Below are positions 23,583-31,099 of a DNA stretch of 45,163 nt, piece after piece. This stretch comes from Gemmatimonadota bacterium. GTDB taxonomy: Bacteria; Gemmatimonadota; Gemmatimonadetes; Gemmatimonadales; Gemmatimonadaceae. The position numbers and the translations under genes were made by a program. Positions within the stretch are counted from its first letter, which is position 1. Every line of letters starts with the position of its first letter. The stretch lies in contig JAGWRI010000008.1 in assembly GCA_028876525.1 (NCBI GenBank), positions 1 through 45,163 on the forward strand, given 5' to 3'. The notes below the pieces were generated by a model, which had not been told where the DNA came from, did no database searches, and saw nothing but the letters and a program-made list of their open reading frames with translations.

Positions 23583-25502
23583 GTGTCCATCCCCCGACTT
23601 CCCGGCGCGCGCGGCGAGCGCACGGGCCGCCGCGCCGGAGCCTCGGCGGCGGCCGGCCCCTCGGCCTCCAAGAAGCCCCTCGACCCGAAACGGGCCTGGC
23701 ACGAGGCGCGCGAGCTGATCGGCGAGCACCGGCGGTCGCTCGCCGTCGGGCTCTCGCTCATGGTGGTGAGCCGGCTGGCCGGGTTCGTGCTGCCGATGAG
23801 CTCGAAGTTCCTGATCGACACCGTGATCGGGAAGCACCGCGCCGACCTGCTCCTGCCGCTGACCGGCGCGGTGGCCGCGGCGACGCTGGTGCAGGCCGTC
23901 ACCTCGTTCCTGCTGGCGCAGGTCGTGAGCATCGCCGGCCAGCGAGCCATCACGAACATGCGCAAGCGGGTGCAGGCGCACGTGCTGCGGCTGCCGGTGT
24001 CGTACTTCGACTCGACGAAGACGGGCATCGTGATCTCGCGGGTGATGACCGACGCCGAGGGGGTGCGCAACGTGGTCGGCACGGGAATCATCCAGCTCCT
24101 GGGCGGGCTGATGACGGCGGCGATCGCGGTGACCGTGCTGTTCTACCTCAACTGGCGGCTCACGGCGCTGACGGCGGTGGTGCTGATCGCGTTCGGCGGG
24201 ATGATGGCGTACGCGTTCCGGAAGCTGCGCCCGATGTTCCGCGAGCGGGGGGCGATCAACGCCGACGTGACCGGGCGGCTGGCCGAGTCGGTGGGCGGCA
24301 TCCGGCTGGTGAAGCTCTACGTATCGGAGCGCCGCGAGCGGAAACTGTTCGCCGAGGGCGTGCACAAGCTGCTGCGCAACATCGCGCAGACCATCACCGG
24401 CACGTCGGCGGTGGGCGCCGGGACGACGGTGCTGAGCGGCGTGATCGGCGTGCTGGTCATGGTGATCGCGGGGCGCGCCGTGCTGAACGGGGCGATGACG
24501 CTGGGCGACCTGTTCCTGTACGTGTATCTGGTGGGGCTGGTGGCCGCGCCGCTGGTGCAGATCGCCTCCATCGGCACGCAGATCTCCGAGGCGTTCGCCG
24601 GGCTGGACCGCATCCGGGACGTGATGAACACGGCGACCGAGGACGGCGACGACGCCGCGCGGCAGGCGGTGGACGACATCGTGGGCACGGTGGAGTTCCG
24701 CCGGGTGTCGTTCGCGTACGAGCCCGGCACGCCGGTGCTGCACGATGTGAGCTTCGCGGCGCCGGCGGGCTCGACGACGGCGCTCGTGGGCTCCAGCGGC
24801 TCGGGCAAGAGCACGCTGATCGGCCTCGTGCAGGCGTTCTACCGCCCGCAGGAGGGGCACATCCTGATCGACGGGCGCGACCTATCGGGGCTCCGGCTGC
24901 ACGATTATCGCGCCCAGCTGGGCGTGGTGATGCAGGACAATTTCCTGTTCGATGGCTCGATCCGCGACAACATCGCGTTCGCGCGCCCCGGGGCGACCGA
25001 CGCCGAGATCGCGCGCGTGGGGCAGATCGCGCACGTGGACGAATTCGTGGACCGGTTCGAGAAGAAGTACGACACGATCGTCGGCGAGCGCGGGGTGAAG
25101 CTGTCGGGCGGGCAGCGGCAGCGGGTGGCGATCGCGCGGGCCATCCTGGCCGATCCGAGAATTCTGATTCTCGACGAGGCGACGTCGAGCCTGGACAGCG
25201 AGAGCGAGGCGCTGATCCGCGACGGCCTGCGGTCGCTGCGCCGCGGGCGCACGACGTTCGTGATCGCGCACCGGCTGTCGACCATCGAGAGCGCCGACCA
25301 GATCCTGGTGCTCGAGGAGGGGCGGGTCGTGGAGCGCGGCACGCACGCCGAGCTGATGGCGCTGGCCGGGCGGTACCGGCAGCTGCACGACCGGCAGCAC
25401 GGCATCGAAACGGATCAGTACATCAATCCCGGCGAGGACTTCCTGCCCGCGGCGCCGTCGCCGCGCGAGGCGATGAAGGGTGGGCCCCGAACGAACGGCT
25501 GA
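23583..25502 (+). CDS. Type-I ABC exporter, fused permease and ATPase (MsbA/LmrA-like)
   Basis: 639 residues. A Pro/Ala-rich basic N-terminus (1-45) precedes a six-helix ABC_membrane domain (about 55-340; MVVSRLAGFVLPMSSKFLID, RITVLFYLNWRLTALT region). The nucleotide-binding domain (about 365-605) has Walker A VGSSGSGKST, Q-loop VVMQDNFLFDGSIRDNI, signature LSGGQRQRVAIARA, Walker B ILILDEATSSLD and IAHRLSTIE. It should work as a homodimer exporting lipids, drugs or peptides; the substrate is unknown. The GTG at 23583 follows a TATCTT box closely, suggesting a leaderless mRNA. The in-frame ATG at 23460 overlaps the divergent MFS start and is rejected. Confidence 0.92.
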   Translation: MSIPRLPGARGERTGRRAGASAAAGPSASKKPLDPKRAWHEARELIGEHRRSLAVGLSLMVVSRLAGFVLPMSSKFLIDTVIGKHRADLLLPLTGAVAAATLVQAVTSFLLAQVVSIAGQRAITNMRKRVQAHVLRLPVSYFDSTKTGIVISRVMTDAEGVRNVVGTGIIQLLGGLMTAAIAVTVLFYLNWRLTALTAVVLIAFGGMMAYAFRKLRPMFRERGAINADVTGRLAESVGGIRLVKLYVSERRERKLFAEGVHKLLRNIAQTITGTSAVGAGTTVLSGVIGVLVMVIAGRAVLNGAMTLGDLFLYVYLVGLVAAPLVQIASIGTQISEAFAGLDRIRDVMNTATEDGDDAARQAVDDIVGTVEFRRVSFAYEPGTPVLHDVSFAAPAGSTTALVGSSGSGKSTLIGLVQAFYRPQEGHILIDGRDLSGLRLHDYRAQLGVVMQDNFLFDGSIRDNIAFARPGATDAEIARVGQIAHVDEFVDRFEKKYDTIVGERGVKLSGGQRQRVAIARAILADPRILILDEATSSLDSESEALIRDGLRSLRRGRTTFVIAHRLSTIESADQILVLEEGRVVERGTHAELMALAGRYRQLHDRQHGIETDQYINPGEDFLPAAPSPREAMKGGPRTNG

Positions 25503-25654
25503 CGCTCGCCCCGTTCGCGTTTGACGCCCGCGCCGCGCGATCGTTAAGGCCCGCGTGCAGAGCGAAAAACGGTCAACGCGCCTCGCGCTGACCGCGTACG
25601 GATGCTAGAACGCGGTGCGCGTGCACCGGTCCGACCCTCAGCATCCGAGTTCCG
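25503..25654. other. Intergenic region with hairpin, ABC exporter / outer-membrane receptor
   Basis: 152 nt. An imperfect hairpin at 25571-25593 (GGTCA-A-CGCG / CGCG-C-TGACC, loop CCT, one mismatch) lies 68 nt after the exporter stop and could end its transcript, though no T-tract follows. The receptor promoter is expected downstream, but no clear boxes are visible. Confidence 0.35.
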
Positions 25655-28600
25655 ATGAGATCCGCGCTGTGCATCGCCCTGCTGGCCCTCGGGGCCCTGG
25701 CCTCCACCGCTGCCGCGCAGGGCGGCTCGGTGGACATCATCCGCGGGCGGGTCACGGGGCCCGGCGGGCAGCCGGTGGCCAACGCCACCGTGACGGCGCA
25801 GTCGCTGAGCGACGAGACGACGCGTTCGGCGCGCACGAACGCCGACGGCCGGTTCACGATCCTGTTCGCGGGCGGCGGCGGCGACTACATGATGAGCTTC
25901 ATCGCCATCGGCATGGTGCCGCTGAGCTTCGAGGTGCAGAAGACGAGCGACGACGACGCGGTGGTCCTGGCCAACGCGCGGATGGAGGGGGCGCCGCAGC
26001 AGCTCGACGCGGTGCGCATCAACGGCCGGCAGCGGCCGACCGCGGCCGACGCCAACCGCCCCGACATCGGCGGGGTCGAGCAGAACATGAACAGCCAGGG
26101 GATCCCGGTGGACGTGATGGGCGACCTGTCGGCGATGGCGGCCTATCTCCCGGGGGTGACGGCAATCGCCAACGCCGACGGAACGATGGGGTTCTCGGTG
26201 CTGGGCCTGAGCCCGGACCAGAACAACATCAGCCTCAACGGCCTGACCTTCGGCGGCACGCTGCCGCGTGACGTGCAGGTGAGCGCGCGGCTCTCGACCA
26301 CGACCTTCGATCCGTCGCGCGGCGGGTTCAGCGGCGGGCAGATCACGGCGCGGACGTTCAGCGGGTCGAACTACGTCAACCGCACGCTGCACGTCACGTT
26401 CGACCATCCCGACCTGCAGTGGGCGAGCCCGACCTCGCGGGCCCTGGGGCAGCAATACACCAACGTCGTGGCCAGCGGGGCGCTGAGCGGGCCGCTCGTG
26501 TGGAACAAGCTGTTCTACAACACGTCGTTCCAGATCGGCCAGCAGAGCAGCGGGCTGCAGACCCTGCTCAACACCAGCGCCTCGGGGCTCGAGAGCGTGG
26601 GCATCGCGCAGGACTCGGTGAACCAGCTCCTGTCGTACATGCAGGGCGCGGGGATTCCGGCCACGCTGTCGAACATCCCCGGCACGCGGCTCAACGATCA
26701 GGGCGCGCTGTTCGCGCAGTTGGGCTTCTCGCCCACCGGCACCGACACCTGGGGGCTGCTGTTCAACGGCTCGTGGAATCAGTCGGGCGGGGCGTCGCTC
26801 GGCACGTCGGCCGTGCCGGCCCACGGCGGGCAGACGACGCGGCGCAGCGGCACGCTCCAGCTCACCCACGCCGGCTACTTCGGCTACGGATTCCTGAACG
26901 AGACCAGCGCGTCGTTCAGCGCCACCGGCTCGGACGCCAGCGCGTACCTGCTGCTGCCGTCGGCCAGCGTGCTCGTGACGTCGACCCTGCCCGGCACCGC
27001 CTCGGGGGTGTCGTCGCTGCAGTTCGGCGGCAACTCGAGCTATCCGCAGACGGCGACCAACTTCCAGTGGGAGTTCTCCAACGCCACGTCGTGGTTCAGC
27101 GACGACAACACGCACCGCCTCAAGCTCACCGAGGACGTCCAGGTGAGCCGCTACATCCAGAACCAGAACGCGAATTCGCGCGGCACGTTCGTGTTCAGCT
27201 CGCTCGCCGCGCTGGAGGCCAACCAGCCGACGTCGTTCACGCGCCGCCTGGCCCCGGCCATCCGGAGCGGCGACGTCGTGACGTACGCGGCCTCGATCGG
27301 CGACGCCTGGCGTCCGCTGGACGCGCTGCAGGTGCAGTACGGGTTCCGGGCCGAGGCCAGCCGGTTCAGCACCGCGCCGCAGTACAATCCGCTGGTCGAC
27401 AGCGTGTTCGGCCTGCGGAACAGCGTCGTGCCCAACGACGTCACGGTGAGCCCGCGGGTGGGCTTCACCTGGCGCGTGGGCTCGGCGCCGGAAATCGAGG
27501 GCTTCCGCGGCGCCTTCCACCCGCCCCTGTACGTGATCAGCGGCGGCGTGGGCGAGTTCCGCAACAACCCGACGGCGACCCTGATCTCGAGCGCCGTGGA
27601 CCAGACCGGCCTGACGGGCGCGGCCCAACAGGTTACCTGCGTGGGCGCCGCGGTGCCGACCCCCGACTGGGCCGCTTACGCGCAGAATCCGGCATCCGTC
27701 CCGGCCACCTGCGCCGACGGCTCCCTGGGCACGGTGTTCGCCAACTCGGCCCCGAACGTGACGCTGTTCAGCCCCGGCTACCGCACCCAGCGCAGCTGGC
27801 GCGGCAACATCGGCATCCAGGGAATGCTGACGCCGCTGTTCAACGAGAACCTGACGTTCACCTATTCGCGCAACTACGACCAGCGCGGCACCGTGAACGC
27901 AAACTTCGCCGACGTCGTGCAGTTCACGCTGCCCGCCGAGGACAACCGGCCGGTGTACGTGGCGCCGACGGCCATCGTGCCGTCCACGGGAGCGATCGCC
28001 GCCGGCGCCAACCGCCTGTCGCCGGCGTTCTCCCAGGTCAGCGAGGCGGTGTCCGACCTGCGGTCGTACACCCGCGAGCTGCAGTTCGGCATCTCGCCGC
28101 GCCAGTTCAATTCCACCGTCAACTGGACGCTCACCTACGTCTACCGCGACACGAAGCAGCTCGCGCGCGGCTTCGGCGACTACACGGCGGGCGACCCGCT
28201 GGCCACCTACTGGGCCGGCAGCGGCCCGCAGCACCAGTTCAACCTCAACACCGCGATCACGCTCGGCGGCGCGGTGAGCGTGTCCACCTTCGTGCGCGTC
28301 AGCTCGGGCAACCGGTTCACGCCCGCGGTGGCGGGGGATGTGAACGGCGACGGGTCGAGCAACGATCGCGCGTTCGTGTTCGACCCGGCCACCGTGGCCG
28401 ACACGGCGGTGCGCGACGGCATGCAGGCGCTGCTCGGCGGCCTGTCGGGGAGCACCCGCCGGTGTCTGGTGAATCAGCTCGGCACGATCGCCGGCCGGAA
28501 CAGCTGCGCCGGCCCGTGGTCGGTATCGATGAGCGCGCTCAATGTGCAGCTCGTCTCGGACCGCGTCGGGCTCCCGTCGCGAATGACGGTGGGCCTCAGC

Positions 28601-29416
28601 CTGTCGAATCCGCTCACCGGCGTCGACGCGATGGTCCACGGCGACCGCCTGGCCGGGTGGGGGCAGCAGCCGGTGGTCGATCCGACGCTGCTCTACGTGC
28701 GGGGGTTCGATCCCAATGCGAAGACGTTCAAGTACGAGGTCAATCCGCGGTTCGGCGCGGCGCCGGCGGCGCAGATCGCCTCGTACTCACCCTTCCGGGC
28801 CACGCTCGACGTGCGCCTGGCGGTGGGGCCCGACCGCAACCTGCAGCAGCTCGAGCAGCTGTTGCGCGGCGGCGGGCGGGGAGGGCGCGGCGGGATGTTC
28901 GGCGGGCGCGGCGGGCCGGGGGGCGACGCGAACGCGCGGGCGGCCAGCCGCCCCAGCGAGACGATGATCAAGAACCGCTACGTGCGCGGCTACCCGAATC
29001 CCATGGACCAGCTCCTGCGCCAGAAGGAGCTGCTGGCGCTCACCGACGCGCAGACCGACACGCTCATCAAGATGAACAAGGCGTTCACGGCGTCGGTGGA
29101 CTCGATCTGGACGCCGGTGGCGCACTACCTGGCGGGCCTGCCGGAGCAGTTCGACGTGAACGACGCATTCTCGCACGTGAGCAAGGGACAGGACACGACC
29201 ATCGCGCTGCTCGTGGCCTACGCGCCGCGCGTGAAGGGGCTGCTCACGGCGGCCCAGCTCCAGAAGCTCCCCGCGTTCCTGGCGGCGTTCCTCGATCCGG
29301 AGACGCTGCGCGAGATCCGTCCGGGCGGCGCGTTCGGCTTCGGGTTCGGCGGCGGGGCCGGCGGGATGGGGCGCGGCGGGTTCGGGGGCGGCGGGCGGGG
29401 GGGACGGGGCGGCTGA
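25655..29416 (+). CDS. TonB-receptor-like outer-membrane protein with CarboxypepD-regulatory N-terminus and periplasmic helical tail
   Basis: 1253 residues. A signal peptide (MRSALCIALLALGALASTAAAQ, cleavage about residue 22) precedes a carboxypeptidase-regulatory-like beta-sandwich (about 25-105; GRVTGPGGQPVANATVTAQS) and a plug-like segment (about 115-240; LSMAAYLPGVTAI-type region, GLSPDQNNISLNGL). A long beta-barrel with alternating aromatic strands and large loops runs to about 1065. After the expected last strand (ATLDVRLAVG) comes a Gly/Arg linker (about 1070-1092), then a helical segment with LTDAQ (about 1128) and LLTAAQLQKL (about 1195) motifs, then an RGG-like tail (about 1228-1253). 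No TonB box is obvious. The substrate is unknown. OAR/SusC-like proteins are close relatives. Confidence 0.85.
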   Translation: MRSALCIALLALGALASTAAAQGGSVDIIRGRVTGPGGQPVANATVTAQSLSDETTRSARTNADGRFTILFAGGGGDYMMSFIAIGMVPLSFEVQKTSDDDAVVLANARMEGAPQQLDAVRINGRQRPTAADANRPDIGGVEQNMNSQGIPVDVMGDLSAMAAYLPGVTAIANADGTMGFSVLGLSPDQNNISLNGLTFGGTLPRDVQVSARLSTTTFDPSRGGFSGGQITARTFSGSNYVNRTLHVTFDHPDLQWASPTSRALGQQYTNVVASGALSGPLVWNKLFYNTSFQIGQQSSGLQTLLNTSASGLESVGIAQDSVNQLLSYMQGAGIPATLSNIPGTRLNDQGALFAQLGFSPTGTDTWGLLFNGSWNQSGGASLGTSAVPAHGGQTTRRSGTLQLTHAGYFGYGFLNETSASFSATGSDASAYLLLPSASVLVTSTLPGTASGVSSLQFGGNSSYPQTATNFQWEFSNATSWFSDDNTHRLKLTEDVQVSRYIQNQNANSRGTFVFSSLAALEANQPTSFTRRLAPAIRSGDVVTYAASIGDAWRPLDALQVQYGFRAEASRFSTAPQYNPLVDSVFGLRNSVVPNDVTVSPRVGFTWRVGSAPEIEGFRGAFHPPLYVISGGVGEFRNNPTATLISSAVDQTGLTGAAQQVTCVGAAVPTPDWAAYAQNPASVPATCADGSLGTVFANSAPNVTLFSPGYRTQRSWRGNIGIQGMLTPLFNENLTFTYSRNYDQRGTVNANFADVVQFTLPAEDNRPVYVAPTAIVPSTGAIAAGANRLSPAFSQVSEAVSDLRSYTRELQFGISPRQFNSTVNWTLTYVYRDTKQLARGFGDYTAGDPLATYWAGSGPQHQFNLNTAITLGGAVSVSTFVRVSSGNRFTPAVAGDVNGDGSSNDRAFVFDPATVADTAVRDGMQALLGGLSGSTRRCLVNQLGTIAGRNSCAGPWSVSMSALNVQLVSDRVGLPSRMTVGLSLSNPLTGVDAMVHGDRLAGWGQQPVVDPTLLYVRGFDPNAKTFKYEVNPRFGAAPAAQIASYSPFRATLDVRLAVGPDRNLQQLEQLLRGGGRGGRGGMFGGRGGPGGDANARAASRPSETMIKNRYVRGYPNPMDQLLRQKELLALTDAQTDTLIKMNKAFTASVDSIWTPVAHYLAGLPEQFDVNDAFSHVSKGQDTTIALLVAYAPRVKGLLTAAQLQKLPAFLAAFLDPETLREIRPGGAFGFGFGGGAGGMGRGGFGGGGRGGRGG

Positions 29417-29503
29417 ACCCCCTCGGCTGGATGGGCCGGGGGGTCAAGTACTATTTGCTAATAACGGACGGCCGTCGGGCGCGGCGGGGCGGGTCGGCGG
29501 GGT
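29417..29503. other. Convergent intergenic region
   Basis: 87 nt between two convergent genes. It has an AT-rich spot (TACTATTTGCTAATAA, about 29450-29465), but I see no clear hairpin with a T-tract. Confidence 0.2.
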
Positions 29504-29947
29504 TCAGCAGTGCTCGTCGAACGCGGCCACCAGATCCCGCGCGATTTCCTCCGCCGGCCGGCCCTCGATCTGCCAGCGCTCGAGCATGAACACGAGCTTT
29601 CCGTCCTTGAGCAGCCCGATCTGCGGCGACGAGGGCGGGTAGCCGGTGAAGTAGCTCCGCGCCCGCGCCGTGGCGTCGGCGTCCTGGCCGGCGAACACCG
29701 TCGTCAGATGCTCCGGCTTCCGGGCGTGCCGGATGGCCAGAGCCGCCGCGGGTCGCGCGTTGCGCGCCGAGCAGCCGCACACCGAGTTCACGACGACCAG
29801 CGTCGTGCCCCCGGCGTCCCTGAGCGCCGCGTCGACCGCGGCGGGGGTGCGCAGCTCGGTGAAGCCGATCCCGGTCAGCTCGGCGCGCATCGGCGTCACC
29901 AGCTCTTCGGGATACATCGTCGGGGCCATGCGGAGATTCACGGGCAT
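29504..29947 (-). CDS. Bacilliredoxin-family (BrxA/BrxB, DUF1094) protein
   Basis: 147 residues, a thioredoxin-like fold. The active-site CGC motif (VNSVCGCSARNARPA) is intact. Flanking family motifs are YPEELVTPMRAELT near the N-terminus and TGYPPSSPQIGLLKDGKLVFMLERWQIEGRPAEEIA near the C-terminus. Bacilliredoxins remove bacillithiol from proteins; whether this organism makes bacillithiol cannot be told. The ATG at 29947 has GAGGA about 8 nt upstream. The gene follows the GroES-like gene by 11 nt on the same strand and probably shares its transcript. Confidence 0.9.
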   Translation of the reverse strand: MPVNLRMAPTMYPEELVTPMRAELTGIGFTELRTPAAVDAALRDAGGTTLVVVNSVCGCSARNARPAAALAIRHARKPEHLTTVFAGQDADATARARSYFTGYPPSSPQIGLLKDGKLVFMLERWQIEGRPAEEIARDLVAAFDEHC

Positions 29948-29958
29948 TCTGGATTCCT

Positions 29959-30321
29959 CTAGGACTCGTCGCGCACGAGCGCGAGAATAGCCTGCTGCGG
30001 CACGACCAGGAACCGCTCGTTGTCGAAGGTGATCTCGACCGCCGCCTTCCGGAAGAACAGGGCGTAGTCCCCCTCCCGGGCCTGCATCGGCACGAACCGC
30101 GTCTCGCGGGCCGGGCTCCGCCAGGGCTCGTCGGCCCCGGCGTCGGGGGTGGGCAGCGGGAGTCCGGGCCCCGTGGCCACGATCGTGCCCCCCTGCACGG
30201 CCTGGTTGTCCACCGCCGTGGGGGGCAGATACAGCCCGACGTTGGTCCGCTCCTCGCCCTCCTCGACCTTCACCAGCACCCGGTCGCCGACGACGAGCAG
30301 AGCCTTGTTGTTCCGGTACAT
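29959..30321 (-). CDS. GroES-like co-chaperonin paralogue
   Basis: 120 residues, longer than the usual 95-100 of GroES. The beta-barrel motifs are visible (ALLVVGDRVLVKVEEGEERTNVGLYLPP; GGTIVATGPG; GDYALFFRKAAVEITFDNERFLVVPQQAILALV). In place of the short mobile-loop-to-roof region there is a Pro-rich insert (about 53-80, PLPTPDAGADEPWR). No groEL is adjacent, so it is likely a second copy with a specialised role rather than the main co-chaperonin. A TATATT box lies 6 nt before the ATG, suggesting leaderless translation. Likely an operon with the bacilliredoxin. Confidence 0.75.
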   Translation of the reverse strand: MYRNNKALLVVGDRVLVKVEEGEERTNVGLYLPPTAVDNQAVQGGTIVATGPGLPLPTPDAGADEPWRSPARETRFVPMQAREGDYALFFRKAAVEITFDNERFLVVPQQAILALVRDES

Positions 30322-30327
30322 GCCGGC

Positions 30328-30333
30328 AATATA
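30328..30333 (-). promoter_or_regulatory. -10 box TATATT 6 nt before the GroES-like start
   Basis: TATATT on the minus strand ends 6 nt before the ATG at 30321. Transcription would therefore start at about the A of the ATG, with no room for a Shine-Dalgarno site. Confidence 0.5.
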
Positions 30334-30504
30334 ACGCGCCGCGGAGGGCCCGCCGCGCGGCGCCGCCCCGCGGAACCCGCCGCCGCGGGCCGTAATCGCC
30401 CCGCAGAGGCCCGCGAGCGCCCGCCGAGGGCCGAGGGCCGCGCGCGGGCTTCTGAGGCCCAGGCGACGCTCCTGGAGGCGCCGGGCCCGCCTGGGCCGGC
30501 CGGC

Positions 30505-31023
30505 TCAGCGGCCGGCCTGATGCTCGCGTTCGTGTTTCTCGTGGAGCTCGGCGGCCACGATGGCCCGCCGGACGATGGTCACGATCAGGGCCAGCACCAG
30601 CGCCCACGCGCAGATCGCGGCCTCGCGGGTCCAGAAGGTGTTCAGGGCCATGCCCGGCCAGTCGTGGAACCCGGCCCGGGCGGTGCCGTTGGGCTCGCGG
30701 TTCAGGGCAATGAGACAGACGCTCGTCGCCATCTCGCCGGCGGCGGCGCAGGCGGCGAATCCCGGGGCCCGCCTGAGCCACTGCCGGAGGGGGTAGTTGG
30801 CGAGGTGCGCGGTGGCCATGGCGAGGATGAAGACGAGCCCCAGCGCCACGGCCACCACGAACAGCCATCCCGAGGGGCCGTGGGTGAGCACGACCGACCG
30901 GTAGAGCCGGAGCACGATCCCCGTGACCAGCCCCATCTCGACGAGGTTGAACGACAACCGGCGGAACGCCCTGGACTCCTCGAGGCGGAGTTCGATCGTC
31001 TGACGCGGGAAGAATGAGGCCAT
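30505..31023 (-). CDS. Four-helix membrane protein, unknown function
   Basis: 172 residues. After an amphipathic N-terminus (MASFFPRQTIELRLEESR) come four predicted transmembrane helices: about 26-46 (LVEMGLVTGIVLRLYR), 52-75 (WLFVVAVALGLVFILAMATAHL), 90-110 (FAACAAAGEMATSVCLIAL) and 130-152 (TFWTREAAICAWALVLALIVTIV). A charged C-terminus (LHEKHEREHQ) follows. I do not recognise the family. The ATG at 31023 has AAGGA about 11 nt upstream. It lies downstream of the histidine kinase on the same strand, 76 nt away, and may be co-transcribed. The 181-nt gap after it holds only GC-rich sequence. Confidence 0.6.
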   Translation of the reverse strand: MASFFPRQTIELRLEESRAFRRLSFNLVEMGLVTGIVLRLYRSVVLTHGPSGWLFVVAVALGLVFILAMATAHLANYPLRQWLRRAPGFAACAAAGEMATSVCLIALNREPNGTARAGFHDWPGMALNTFWTREAAICAWALVLALIVTIVRRAIVAAELHEKHEREHQAGR

Positions 31024-31099
31024 GTGGGCTCGGGTTCCTTGGCTTGGACAGTCGAAGGCGGCCGAACGATCGCGCGTCCGATCGCCCGGCCCCTGCAAC

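Noticed and set aside
25544-28639. 1031-codon open frame on the minus strand, and the 26419-29589 plus frame
   Set aside because: Both are mirror or shifted frames of the outer-membrane receptor. They are Arg/Ala/His-rich with no domains, as expected for stop-poor high-GC DNA.
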